Both the position numbers and the translations under genes were made by a program. Below are positions 46,058 to 54,588 of a stretch of 64,000 nucleotides of DNA, one piece after another (within the stretch, counting starts at the first letter, position 1; each line of letters starts with the position of its first letter). The DNA lies in assembly GCA_029254005.1 (NCBI GenBank), contig JAQWYJ010000090.1, positions 1-64,000 on the forward strand, in the 5' to 3' direction. This DNA comes from Porticoccaceae bacterium (GTDB lineage: Bacteria; Pseudomonadota; Gammaproteobacteria; Pseudomonadales; Porticoccaceae). Under the pieces are notes generated by a model, which saw nothing but the letters and a program-made list of their open reading frames with translations, was not told where the DNA came from and did no database searches.

Positions 46058-47310
46058 TCAGACATATTATGAGAGAGTGGCGCTTTTTACTTGGTCAAAA
46101 CAACTTAGTCATTTTGTTGTGCTTGTGTTGTGCATTGTCGAGTTTTGCTATTTATAGTGGTCATCAAGAGATCACTGCTCAACACTTTACAATTGAACGT
46201 TTGCAATTGGCTCAGCAACAAGATCAAGAGGACATACTTGCTAAGTATAAGACGCCTGGCTCATTAGCCTATTATCAATTCCATTTAACCTATCAAACGC
46301 CGTCTAATTTATCTTTTGCAGCCTTGGGCGAGCGAGATCTATATCCTTGGAAGCATCGTATCCGGATGCTAGCTTTAGAGGGACAAATCTATGAAAGTGA
46401 TGTGGCTAATCCTGAGCTAGCTTATATTGGTAAGTTTGATTTTAGTTTTTTAATTAGTGTACTCGCCCCATTATTTGTAATTCTAATGCTGCACGACATT
46501 GTTGCTAATGAACGCAGCAACGGTCGTTATGAGCTGCTGGTAGTCACTGCAAGTGGCTCTATTGTTCTCTGGGGCTATAAAACTTTGGTGCGTTTTTTGA
46601 TGCTCTCCTTGAGTATGCTTGTTCCCTTTTATGTTGGCGCTGCTCTTAATGATGTGCCCCTTCATGATGTTTTCTACGTTTCAATTTTGGTGTTAGCTTA
46701 TCTAGCTTTTTGGGCCGTTCTCACTCTTTGGTTTGGAAGACATTCTATCTTTGCACCACGCATAGCCGCCACTTTGATTGGGTTTTGGGTGGCTGTTACC
46801 TGTGTTATCCCAATAACTGGTAATGTACTTATTGAAAAAAATATCGAAGTCCCCAAGGGAAGTGAAATATTGTTACTTCAAAGAGAAACGGTCAATCAAG
46901 CTTGGGATATTCCTGCTGAAACTAGTCTTACGGAGTTTATAAAAACGCACCCAGAGTACGAGGCATACGCAGAGATGTCTGAGGGTTTTCATTGGAAGTG
47001 GTACTATGCATTTCAGCAATTAGGCGACGAAGCTGTGGCACATTTGGCCTTTGATTACCGCAATGCGATCCAAACAAAATTTGATTTGGGGAATTATATT
47101 GCGATGTTTTCTCCACCTGTTTTAATGCAACGCCAACTTTCACGTATGGCGCAGACGGATGCAATTTCTGCACTTAGGTATGAACAGAGTATTCGTGACT
47201 TTCATCAGGCCTTACGCCTTTACTATTACCCATATCTATTTGAGTTACATTCATTTGATGAGAGTGCATTAGCAGAAATGCCCCAATATCAAGATTTTGC
47301 TCGTCTATGA
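46054..47310 (+). CDS. ABC-2 permease, second subunit (DUF3526-type)
   Basis: A 418-residue membrane protein that starts at an ATGA overlap with the first permease's stop. An upstream in-frame ATG at 46003 is inside that gene and unlikely. Helices occur near 18-36, 130-150 (FLISVLAPLFVILML), 175-200, 205-245 and 250-270. The motif ANERSNGRYELLVVTASG takes the place of RERETQTLSILAAQG in the first permease, so the two form a heterodimer around the single ATPase. The long C-terminal outside domain is of unknown role. No processing or peptide gene is near, so the exported substance is unknown. Confidence 0.85.
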   Translation: MIRHIMREWRFLLGQNNLVILLCLCCALSSFAIYSGHQEITAQHFTIERLQLAQQQDQEDILAKYKTPGSLAYYQFHLTYQTPSNLSFAALGERDLYPWKHRIRMLALEGQIYESDVANPELAYIGKFDFSFLISVLAPLFVILMLHDIVANERSNGRYELLVVTASGSIVLWGYKTLVRFLMLSLSMLVPFYVGAALNDVPLHDVFYVSILVLAYLAFWAVLTLWFGRHSIFAPRIAATLIGFWVAVTCVIPITGNVLIEKNIEVPKGSEILLLQRETVNQAWDIPAETSLTEFIKTHPEYEAYAEMSEGFHWKWYYAFQQLGDEAVAHLAFDYRNAIQTKFDLGNYIAMFSPPVLMQRQLSRMAQTDAISALRYEQSIRDFHQALRLYYYPYLFELHSFDESALAEMPQYQDFARL

Positions 47311-47865
47311 TCTGCGAGGAAAATTTACTGCTGTAAATAAAGTATATAACATGCTTTCTTTGCCATGATGCTTATTAAGGAGTAAATCTGAATCTCCTTG
47401 TCTGGGCAATATTTCACAATTAGTTGAAGTATTGGAGAGCTGGGTCACATAGAGCATATGGTCAAAAATTGATTATCTGTCCAGTTATCCTGGTGTAAAA
47501 GAGGACCTTCTTATAAACGACTCACTATGTAATAAACAGAGAGCCATCGGTGTAAGGGGATCATTTAATAAGGTGCCCCAGAGCGCCGAGATTTCCAACG
47601 TAGCGAATTATAGGTCTTTTTTACGTTACTCCTAGCGCGTTTTAGGAAGTCGATGCGCATCACGATAATACTACTGTGAACCTTTCTATCCTATTGCGGA
47701 TTGTATCTGTGCTGGTGTTTAGTCTAATTCGACTGACATCGTAAATTCTAGTGCCGTGAACAGATTAAGGTTTTATCACGTTGATTCTTACAAATAACAT
47801 AACTTGCAAGTCGCATTAAGATTCTGAAGTGCTTCGGTATACAGAGGACCAACAGTTGGATAATT
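47311..47865. other. Gene-poor stretch of about 0.55 kb
   Basis: No complete gene was seen. One plus-strand frame around 47400-47630 has a stop-free run of about 60 codons with a coding-like composition (KIDYLSSYPGVKEDLL, then GVRGSFNKVPQSAEISN), interrupted by a stop upstream and lacking a start. It may be a decayed gene. I do not recognise its family. Confidence 0.35.
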
Positions 47866-48291
47866 TCAGTTCTGATTGATTTTTAGTGGTGGTTGATTGG
47901 ATTTCTTACGCAGCCAATTGAGTTTAGGTAGGATGGCATGGTGTAAAACAAATTTTCTCTCCAATAAATACTTTCCTGGATAGTCAATCATGAGAAGCCC
48001 CGCAAACATAGTCAGTATGCCTTGGCCAGGTAAAAACAGCATAAGAAAACCTGCCCCTAGTAGGATTATTCCCAAAAGATTTTTTATCAAAAATGGTATC
48101 AACCAAAATACCGAAAATGATTTTCTGGATAGGGTAGATTGCCGTGTTTTCTGACTAAAATAATCTTCGGGTATTTTTGCTACTAGCCAAGGAAGTAACA
48201 GTAAACTGAGCACAAAAAATAATGCTGAGAGGCCGCCGATTTGAACTAGTAACTGCTGATTTGTGGTTAGCCACTCAATTGCTGAGTTCAT
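47866..48291 (-). CDS. PGPGW-family small membrane protein
   Basis: A 141-residue inner-membrane protein with three or so helices. The signature of the PGPGW (putative transmembrane) family is in LFLPGQGILTMFAGLLMIDYPGK, here read as two parts around residues 85-107, followed by LLERKFV. Two earlier helices lie near 16-37 and 66-84. The role is unknown. It starts within the last four bases of ygfZ (ATGA type), so it is translated after it. Confidence 0.82.
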   Translation of the reverse strand: MNSAIEWLTTNQQLLVQIGGLSALFFVLSLLLLPWLVAKIPEDYFSQKTRQSTLSRKSFSVFWLIPFLIKNLLGIILLGAGFLMLFLPGQGILTMFAGLLMIDYPGKYLLERKFVLHHAILPKLNWLRKKSNQPPLKINQN

Positions 48292-49283
48292 GGTGTATCT
48301 GGAATGTCATAAGGGAGTGACAGGATTGCAACATCTACTGGTTGAATATCATTAAAGCCCATTTTTAGGCAGTCAGTGGATTTAAGTGCCAGTGTTGCCA
48401 GTATCTCGACGTGGGTGTCACTTGCATAGGCTGCTCCAACTATGATGCCAAGAGCTTTGCCAGCGGTATCTGTTAAATTTTCTCCTGCAAGCGGCAATAT
48501 TTTGGTTGGCAAGGTTAATCGATACATTCGGCGCTTTACGCTACCTCTGTAGTGAGCCCGAGCAACAATTTCTTGGCCTGTATAGCAACCTTTTTTAAAG
48601 TTTATATAGCCTTGAGCGATTAAATTAATCATTTGTACGATGTATTGTTCGGAGGTCTGCTCCAGGACATCAGCGCTTCCGCTACGAACCCTAATAAGGT
48701 TGCTATAATCTTGGCCTGCAGGAGTCATGTTTTTAAATAGAGAGCCTAATTCACTTTCCAGTCTTGTGGGTATAAAACTGACGCAAAAGTTTGAGGGGGA
48801 AATTGGCCTTATTGAGTAACTAGAAAACCGATCCATCATTTTCTCAGCCATTGGCCCAGAGATGATAACGCTGTGAAATTGCTTGCTCACATTGGTTATA
48901 GTGGTTTTGAAAAAAACTGCGTATTTTTGCAAGCTGGCAATAGCAAGCTCGACAACGCTAGGGTGGGTTTCTAGCAACAGATTATCTTGTTCGTCCTTGT
49001 AAACGGTGAATAAAAAAACCACGCGACCCTTTGGGGTGAGATGTGCGCCGTTGAGTAATGAATGTTCATTTAACTGATTTAGGTCACAGGTTACCTGACC
49101 TTGTAAAAATTTTTTGCTGTCCGGACCACTCAGCTGAATAAAACCCCTATGATTTATGCTAACCACTGTATTGTGAGATAAGTCGGGAAAGTCAGCAGCT
49201 GACTCGCCAAACGAAGATATGGTTAAAAACTGATCATCATTTTTGATCGGTGTGTATGCAGGGAAAATTTGTTGCCAGTCCAT
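48288..49283 (-). CDS. ygfZ: tRNA-modifying/iron-sulfur protein YgfZ
   Basis: A 331-residue folate-binding protein related to the glycine cleavage T protein (GcvT-like). It supports iron-sulfur enzymes such as MiaB and acts on tRNA modification. The signature is FKKGCYTGQEIVARAHYRG near residue 224, with the conserved Cys in KGCYTGQ. The N-terminal INHRGFIQLSGPDSKKFLQGQVTCD is also typical. It is divergent from sdhE, the family's conserved neighbour, and upstream of the PGPGW gene. Confidence 0.94.
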   Translation of the reverse strand: MDWQQIFPAYTPIKNDDQFLTISSFGESAADFPDLSHNTVVSINHRGFIQLSGPDSKKFLQGQVTCDLNQLNEHSLLNGAHLTPKGRVVFLFTVYKDEQDNLLLETHPSVVELAIASLQKYAVFFKTTITNVSKQFHSVIISGPMAEKMMDRFSSYSIRPISPSNFCVSFIPTRLESELGSLFKNMTPAGQDYSNLIRVRSGSADVLEQTSEQYIVQMINLIAQGYINFKKGCYTGQEIVARAHYRGSVKRRMYRLTLPTKILPLAGENLTDTAGKALGIIVGAAYASDTHVEILATLALKSTDCLKMGFNDIQPVDVAILSLPYDIPDTP

Positions 49284-49342
49284 AGTGTTGCTGATCCTGT
49301 AGGTTTATTTCGAAATGTCTTTTATACTGCACTATCACTATA

Positions 49343-49600
49343 ATGATCAAACATATTATGAATAAAAATCGTTTACGTTGGGCCAGTCGTCGCGGCATGT
49401 TGGAATTGGACCTTATTCTCGCCCCCTTTGTGGAGGATGTCTATGATACCTTAGATCAGGACGATAAACTTCGTTTTGAGGTGTTGCTCGAGTGTGAAGA
49501 CCAGACACTTTTTATGTGGTTTATGCAGCGCGAACAACCAGCTGATGTCAACATGCAAAGGATCTTGCAGATAATTCGTGAAAGCCGACAAAAACCATAA
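49343..49600 (+). CDS. sdhE: FAD assembly factor SdhE (YgfY)
   Basis: An 85-residue protein that attaches FAD covalently to succinate dehydrogenase SdhA. The RGXXE motif is in ASRRGMLELDLILAPF, and the rest (LDQDDKLRFEVLLECEDQTLFMWFM) is typical of the five-helix fold. The ATG at 49358 matches the E. coli start better (NKNRLRWASRRGM); the ATG at 49343 adds five residues. It overlaps ygfX by 23 bases. Confidence 0.93.
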   Translation: MIKHIMNKNRLRWASRRGMLELDLILAPFVEDVYDTLDQDDKLRFEVLLECEDQTLFMWFMQREQPADVNMQRILQIIRESRQKP

Positions 49601-50000
49601 ACAATTTCTACTCAAGCCGTCGTCAGTGCAACATTACTTGGGTTTGGCGCTGATTGTCGCTATCGCCTGCCTGCTGACGGTGATACCTATATCTATTTGG
49701 CCCAAGTACATATCCGTGTCAGCGATGAGTGTTGCATTGATCATTGTCCAGTTGCAGTGGTACAGGCGAACCAATGAGTTGTTGGTTTATCGCTCAGATG
49801 CGCAGCCCTGGCTGCTCTTGAGGAAGGGAAAAAAGACGGATCTATCGCTCTGCGCAAATCAATTCATCACCACCAAACTAGTGGTGTTGCACTTTAAAAC
49901 GTTAACGGGCCGCAGTGTTAAATGTTTCATCACCAGAGATAGGGTGAGTCCCAGAGAGCACCACCAATTGCGAACATTATTGATCAGGCGACAGAGGTAA
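49578..50000 (+). CDS. YgfX/CptA-like inner-membrane protein
   Basis: A 140-residue protein with two adjacent N-terminal helices (about 20-39 and 45-62) and a cytoplasmic C-terminal part. It starts with GTG inside the end of sdhE. YgfX in E. coli was described as the toxin of a pair with SdhE, acting on cytoskeletal proteins; that toxin role has been questioned since SdhE proved to be an assembly factor. Family assignment rests on position and topology (FLLKPSSVQHYLGLAL near the start). Similarity is weak, so the call is moderate. Confidence 0.75.
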   Translation: MKADKNHKQFLLKPSSVQHYLGLALIVAIACLLTVIPISIWPKYISVSAMSVALIIVQLQWYRRTNELLVYRSDAQPWLLLRKGKKTDLSLCANQFITTKLVVLHFKTLTGRSVKCFITRDRVSPREHHQLRTLLIRRQR

Positions 50001-50037
50001 TCTAAATTTTGCTTTTGGTCTGCAGTGTTATCTGCTC

Positions 50038-51630
50038 CTAGCAATTAGGGGGCACCATGATAGTATCTCGGGCGGTCGATGATAGTTCAGGGTAATCCAG
50101 GGTAAAATGTAATCCGCGGCTCTCTTTACGTTCCATCGCACACCGAATTATCAATTCAGAAACGGTGGCTAAATTCCGCAGTTCTAAAAGATCGCGGGTG
50201 ACTTTACAGTTGCTATAGTATTCTTGAATTTCCTCCTGAAGTAACTTGATTCTATGCTGGGCACGCTCTAAACGTTTGTTGGTTCTGACAATGCCCACAT
50301 AATCCCACATGAAACGTCTTAATTCGTCCCAGTTGTGTGAGATAACCACATCTTCATCGGAATAGCTTACTCTTGATTCATCCCACTCAGGAATGAAATC
50401 AGATTCCGGTATTTGATGGATATTTTGGTTGATAGCTTGAGCAGCTGCCTGAGCAAAAACCAGGCATTCAAGTAGCGAATTACTCGCCATTCGGTTCGCT
50501 CCATGCAGTCCGGTAAAGGCATTTTCTCCAATAGCATAGAGGTTGTGTAAATCTGTTTGGCCCTCATGTCCAACCATAATCCCTCCGCAGGTGTAGTGCG
50601 CTGCCGGTACCACAGGAATAGGATCTAGAGTTATGTCGATACCAAAAGTCAAACATTGTTCATAAACGGTGGGAAAGTGGCTTTGAATAAAGTCAGCAGA
50701 CTTATGGCTAATGTCCAGATAAACACAATCACTACCAAGTCTTTTCATTTCATGGTCAATAGCTCGGGCTACAACATCTCTTGGAGCAAGTTCGGCATCA
50801 GGGTGAAAATTCTGCATGAATGGACTGCCATCAGGTAATTGTAAAATCGCACCCTCACCTCGTAATGCTTCGGTAATAAGAAATGATTTTGCTTTTGGAT
50901 GATAAAGACATGTAGGATGAAATTGATTGAATTCCATATTGGCTACGCGACAACCTTTGCGCCATGCCATGGCAATTCCGTCACCGCTGGCTCCATCAGG
51001 ATTACTGGTGTAAAGATAAGCTTTGCTGGCCCCCCCAGAGGCTAGAATAACGCTTTTAGCTTTAAACAAAGCTATAGCAGATGACTTAATGTCTAACAGA
51101 TAGGCACCAGTGCAGCGATGAAAATTCGTATTTTTATCAGTTTGAGTGACTAAATCAACTGCACAGTACTGTTCAAAAATATCAATGTTCTGAGCAGCTA
51201 TAACTTGGTCAACCAGAGTGCCTGTGACTTCTTTGCCAGTTGCATCATTGGTATGTAAGATTCGACGATGGCTATGGCCACCTTCTTGGGTGAGATGATA
51301 ACTTTTGCGATCATCATCTTGAGTAAAGGCGACTCCCTGGTCAATAAGCCAGCGCACGGCACTGGGCCCGTTCTCAACAACTAGCCTCACTGAATCTGTG
51401 TGGCATAGACCTGCGCCTGCAACAAGTGTGTCTGCTATGTGGGCATCAGCACTGTCGTCTTTGTCAAATACGGCGGCTATGCCCCCCTGTGCTAGCCATG
51501 AAGCCCCGGCTTGCAATGACGCTTTACTGATTAGGGCGATACGCAAATTTTTATCTAGCTGCAGCGCACTAGTTAGCCCTGCTGCACCACTTCCGATAAT
51601 AAGCACGTCATACTGGTAGGTTTGTTTCAT
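50038..51630 (-). CDS. nadB: L-aspartate oxidase
   Basis: A 530-residue FAD enzyme that oxidises L-aspartate to iminoaspartate, the first step of NAD synthesis. The FAD site is [15 protein letters not shown] at the N-terminus. [36 protein letters not shown] and [11 protein letters not shown] are characteristic of the family. The active-site Arg/His region is [10 protein letters not shown]. The open frame begins at 51672, but the ATG at 51630 ([13 protein letters not shown]) gives the family-typical N-terminus. It is divergent from rpoE, the same arrangement as nadB-algU in Pseudomonas. Confidence 0.95.
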   Translation of the reverse strand: MKQTYQYDVLIIGSGAAGLTSALQLDKNLRIALISKASLQAGASWLAQGGIAAVFDKDDSADAHIADTLVAGAGLCHTDSVRLVVENGPSAVRWLIDQGVAFTQDDDRKSYHLTQEGGHSHRRILHTNDATGKEVTGTLVDQVIAAQNIDIFEQYCAVDLVTQTDKNTNFHRCTGAYLLDIKSSAIALFKAKSVILASGGASKAYLYTSNPDGASGDGIAMAWRKGCRVANMEFNQFHPTCLYHPKAKSFLITEALRGEGAILQLPDGSPFMQNFHPDAELAPRDVVARAIDHEMKRLGSDCVYLDISHKSADFIQSHFPTVYEQCLTFGIDITLDPIPVVPAAHYTCGGIMVGHEGQTDLHNLYAIGENAFTGLHGANRMASNSLLECLVFAQAAAQAINQNIHQIPESDFIPEWDESRVSYSDEDVVISHNWDELRRFMWDYVGIVRTNKRLERAQHRIKLLQEEIQEYYSNCKVTRDLLELRNLATVSELIIRCAMERKESRGLHFTLDYPELSSTARDTIMVPPNC

Positions 51631-51745
51631 TATGATGTCACACAAAAAAGAGAACCCATGATAATATAACATTTCTTATCTGGCGAACTAATCGCTCGTG
51701 ATGCTGTCTTTTATATTTATATGGTAGCAAAAACTAAGTTGCTTA

Positions 51746-51772
51746 GAACTTAACAATCAAACCTACTTAGGT
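51746..51772 (+). promoter_or_regulatory. Possible sigma-E type autoregulatory promoter of rpoE
   Basis: GAACTT at 51746-51751 is an exact match to the -35 element used by RpoE/AlgU. The expected -10 (TCTGA-like) about 16 bases later reads TTAGG, a poor match. rpoE operons usually control themselves this way, so the call rests on the -35 box and context. Confidence 0.4.
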
Positions 51773-51793
51773 GGGATGAAAACGGATTATTGA

Positions 51794-52384
51794 ATGATCG
51801 ATAAAAATGCACAGGTCTGTGATCAGCAATTAGTGGTGCGCGTTCAAAATGGTGATAAGAGTGCATTTGATTTGTTGGTGTTAAAGTACCAACAAAAAAT
51901 GCATGCTATTGTCAGTCGATTCGTTCGTGACGCTGACGATGTTGCAGACGTTGTTCAAGAATCTTTCATTAAAGCCTACAGAGCATTACCTAACTTTAGA
52001 GGTGATAGCCAATTTTATACTTGGCTTTATAGAATCGGTGTAAATACAGCAAAAAATTACCTGGTGGCTCGTAGTCGGCGGCCACCATCGTCAGATGTCG
52101 ATGTTGCTGACGCGGAATATTACTCTGGCAATGAGTACCTAACAGATTTGGGTACACCTGAAAACAATTTATTTCGCGATGAACTTGAGTCAGTTATTTT
52201 AAAAGTTATTGCTGAGTTGCCTGAAGATCTAAGAACTGCAGTAACCTTGCGTGAATATGAAGGACTCAGTTACGAGGAAATTGCACAGATAATGGATTGT
52301 CCCGTGGGTACTATTAGATCGCGAATTTTTCGTGCTAGGGAGTCTATCGACGCCCATGTTGTGAAATTAGTTGATAACGACTAA
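51794..52384 (+). CDS. rpoE: Extracytoplasmic stress sigma factor RpoE (AlgU)
   Basis: A 196-residue group 4 sigma factor. Region 2 contains FDLLVLKYQQKMHAIVSRF, DADDVADVVQESFIKAYRAL and the promoter-melting FRGDSQFYTWLYRIGVNTAKN. Region 4 contains LPEDLRTAVTLREYEGLSYEEIA and the helix-turn-helix CPVGTIRSRIFRARE. It is kept at the membrane by RseA, encoded next. Misfolded outer-membrane proteins release it. The gene heads the rseABC-mucD operon, conserved as in Pseudomonas algU-mucABCD. Confidence 0.97.
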   Translation: MIDKNAQVCDQQLVVRVQNGDKSAFDLLVLKYQQKMHAIVSRFVRDADDVADVVQESFIKAYRALPNFRGDSQFYTWLYRIGVNTAKNYLVARSRRPPSSDVDVADAEYYSGNEYLTDLGTPENNLFRDELESVILKVIAELPEDLRTAVTLREYEGLSYEEIAQIMDCPVGTIRSRIFRARESIDAHVVKLVDND

Positions 52385-52460
52385 AGAAACTGTGAACCTT
52401 TCCGCTTGAAGCCTGTCCAAAGGCAATAAAGGGAAAAACCTTATATTTAGAGGCGCTATA

Positions 52461-53087
52461 ATGAGTCAATATGATAAACAACTTGGAGAGTCGCTGTCGG
52501 CCCTGATGGACGGCGAAGCTAGTGAACTTGACACGCGTCGTGTTCTTAAAGAGTTGTCAGCTGAAAAAAGTGAGCAGGCTGAAATGTTGCGGGAGAAGTG
52601 GCGTCGATACCAAAGTGTATCCGCAGTGATGAGTGGGTCATCTATATCAAACATTGATTACTCCTTGGCAATAGCTCAGGCCGTGGCCAAAGAAGACACC
52701 CTGAGTAAAAGTACGCAGTCGAGCTGGGCGCAGTCCTCAGGTCGCTTTATTATTGCCGCTTCAGTAGCTCTGGTAGCCATTTTTGGAGTCCAGGAATTGA
52801 ATCAACCACTGGATTTGACAAATCAACCGTCTGATTTTGCTCAAATTGACGAGATGCCCTTGGACTCCATGATGGGTCCAGTTAATCAGTTTCCATCAGG
52901 GTTTAGTGTGCCAATGAGTACAGATGTGCAAGCAGTGAGTTCAGAGGGTTACTCAGAGGTAGAGGTAAAGGCCTATCTTGGATATATTCTTTCTAAACAT
53001 GCTTCACAAGCGCCTTATGCAAGAATGCAAGGCATGCTTCCCTATGCTCGAATTGAAAAACGTGCACCTGCACTTCAAGCAGAGTAA
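52461..53087 (+). CDS. rseA: Anti-sigma factor RseA (MucA)
   Basis: A 208-residue single-pass membrane protein. The cytoplasmic N-terminal domain, with ESLSALMDGEASELDTRRVLKEL (two blocks around residues 8-30) and LREKWRRYQSVSAVM, binds RpoE. The membrane helix is near residues 96-108 (FIIAASVALVAIFGVQEL). The periplasmic C-terminal part binds RseB. Cleavage by DegS/RseP-type proteases releases the sigma factor. The ribosome site GAGG lies nine bases before the ATG. The order and spacing match the classical operon. Confidence 0.93.
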   Translation: MSQYDKQLGESLSALMDGEASELDTRRVLKELSAEKSEQAEMLREKWRRYQSVSAVMSGSSISNIDYSLAIAQAVAKEDTLSKSTQSSWAQSSGRFIIAASVALVAIFGVQELNQPLDLTNQPSDFAQIDEMPLDSMMGPVNQFPSGFSVPMSTDVQAVSSEGYSEVEVKAYLGYILSKHASQAPYARMQGMLPYARIEKRAPALQAE

Positions 53088-53096
53088 TCACTAATA

Positions 53097-54071
53097 GTGA
53101 ATAAACAGTCCTGGTTAATTTCGTTTAATTTTGTATCGATGCTTTGCGCAATGCTCTTTAGTCATTTTGCTGTATCACAGCAGTTCAAATCAGCCGATGA
53201 ACTGTTAGCTGAGATGACTAATTCTGCGGATAAGTTAAATTACTCGGGTCTTGTGACCTACGAGAAGTCAGGTCGTTTGAAGTCTCTAAAAGTTTTACAT
53301 CTTGCTCGGGACGGTATCAGCTACGAAAAGATAGTTCATGTAGACGGTCCGAAAGGTGAGTTTGCTCAATTGAGGCATCGCTCGGCATGTAAGACGGGGA
53401 ATGCGATGATTTCTGAGAAGGATCTGCCATCGCTTAATGAAGACTCTTTGAAGAGATTTGCAGGATCCTACTCATTTGAAATTAGGGGTAAGTCTCGAGT
53501 TGCGAGTAGGATTGGCACCCTTTTGTTCATAAAACCCAATGATCAATTCCGCTTGCCATATATACTTACTATCGATCAACAGACTAACTTAATACTAAAA
53601 TCTGTGATTCTAGATTTGTCTGGTAAGCCGTTAGAACGATTTCAATTTGTTGAAATTGCTATCGGAGGTAACCTTGATTTACTCGAGCTGCCAACGCCAG
53701 CTGCGCCTGATAACCGCAATGGAAATTGTAATCGTGGGTTTATTGAGAAAGAACAACGTCAGTGGGTGGTTAACTGGATGCCTCCTGGGTTTGTTATGAC
53801 CGCCTCTGAGAAAAATGAAGCGTCGGATCATACGACTATGGTTTTTTCTGATGGTTTAGCTAGTTTTTCAGTGTTCGTGATCTCAGATACTAAAGGCTCT
53901 GGATTGCCGAGCTTTACCTCCAGCAGTGGTGCTACCACTGTGGTTAGCGTAAAGCTTAATCTTGATGGGGCGCCAATAACTGTTTCAGTGGTGGGAGAAA
54001 TTCCCCAGAGTACCGCCAGAAAAATTGCTCAATCGATACTTCGATCATCCGAAATAACTGAGACGACGTAA
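53097..54071 (+). CDS. rseB: Sigma-E regulatory protein RseB (MucB)
   Basis: A 324-residue periplasmic protein with a signal peptide (SFNFVSMLCAMLFSHFAVS). It protects RseA from cleavage until it senses mislocalised lipopolysaccharide. The N-terminal LolA-like domain includes LNYSGLVTYEKSGRLKSLKV and HLARDGISYEKIVHVDGP. The C-terminal domain has NWMPPGFVMT and MVFSDGLASFSVFV. It starts with GTG ten bases after rseA's stop. Two cysteines (near 99 and 212) could form the disulfide seen in relatives. Confidence 0.92.
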   Translation: MNKQSWLISFNFVSMLCAMLFSHFAVSQQFKSADELLAEMTNSADKLNYSGLVTYEKSGRLKSLKVLHLARDGISYEKIVHVDGPKGEFAQLRHRSACKTGNAMISEKDLPSLNEDSLKRFAGSYSFEIRGKSRVASRIGTLLFIKPNDQFRLPYILTIDQQTNLILKSVILDLSGKPLERFQFVEIAIGGNLDLLELPTPAAPDNRNGNCNRGFIEKEQRQWVVNWMPPGFVMTASEKNEASDHTTMVFSDGLASFSVFVISDTKGSGLPSFTSSSGATTVVSVKLNLDGAPITVSVVGEIPQSTARKIAQSILRSSEITETT

Positions 54072-54092
54072 AAATTCTAAACGTGAGGCTCT

Positions 54093-54542
54093 ATGCTATT
54101 AGAAACAGGCACAGTGGTCAGCAAATCAACTAATATGCTGATGGTTGAGACTATAAAAAAAAGTACTTGCGCATCCTGCAGTGCCGCATCTGGATGTGGT
54201 CATGCCCTGGTGTCTAAATTCTCCACGAATACTAATCAAGTTAGTGTCCTGTTTGGAGATTTCGCAACCGAAGATGTTGACTTAGGTGATGGTGTGATTA
54301 TTGGTGTTCCTGAACATGTTATTGTCCAGGGGACACTGCTAGTGTATGTGCTGCCCCTTATTCTCGCTCTCTCTGGGACTTGGTTACTTGGTGGCGGTGG
54401 TTCTGGTCTAGAGAGCGATTTGAGTGGTGTTTTTGGTGCTTTGATAGGTCTGTTTATAGGGAGATCTGCAGCCGGTTTTTGGCTTCGGAAAACAAGTGTT
54501 GATCAGGCCCGAAATCCAGTATTAGTTGCGGTAAATGAATAA
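54093..54542 (+). CDS. rseC: Sigma-E regulator RseC (MucC)
   Basis: A 149-residue inner-membrane protein with a cysteine-rich cytoplasmic N-terminus (STCASCSAASGCGHAL, four Cys at about 29, 32, 38 and similar spacing) and two helices (about 74-93 and 105-123). In the family it modulates the RpoE response, and the related RnfH/SoxR-reducing role has been proposed for the Cys cluster. The ATG follows GAGG by five bases. The position between rseB and mucD supports the assignment. Confidence 0.9.
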   Translation: MLLETGTVVSKSTNMLMVETIKKSTCASCSAASGCGHALVSKFSTNTNQVSVLFGDFATEDVDLGDGVIIGVPEHVIVQGTLLVYVLPLILALSGTWLLGGGGSGLESDLSGVFGALIGLFIGRSAAGFWLRKTSVDQARNPVLVAVNE

Positions 54543-54588
54543 ATTTGTCTAATCTTTGGATATAAATTTTTTTAAAACGGGAGTTGTT

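Noticed and set aside
46054..49372. Similar openings of the second ABC permease (MIRHIM) and the longer sdhE start (MIKHIM) as a shared element
   Set aside because: Only about eighteen bases resemble each other and the proteins are unrelated; most likely coincidence.
49343..50000. SdhE-YgfX as a toxin-antitoxin pair
   Set aside because: SdhE is an established flavin assembly factor for succinate dehydrogenase, so the adjacent overlap is not good evidence of a toxin system.
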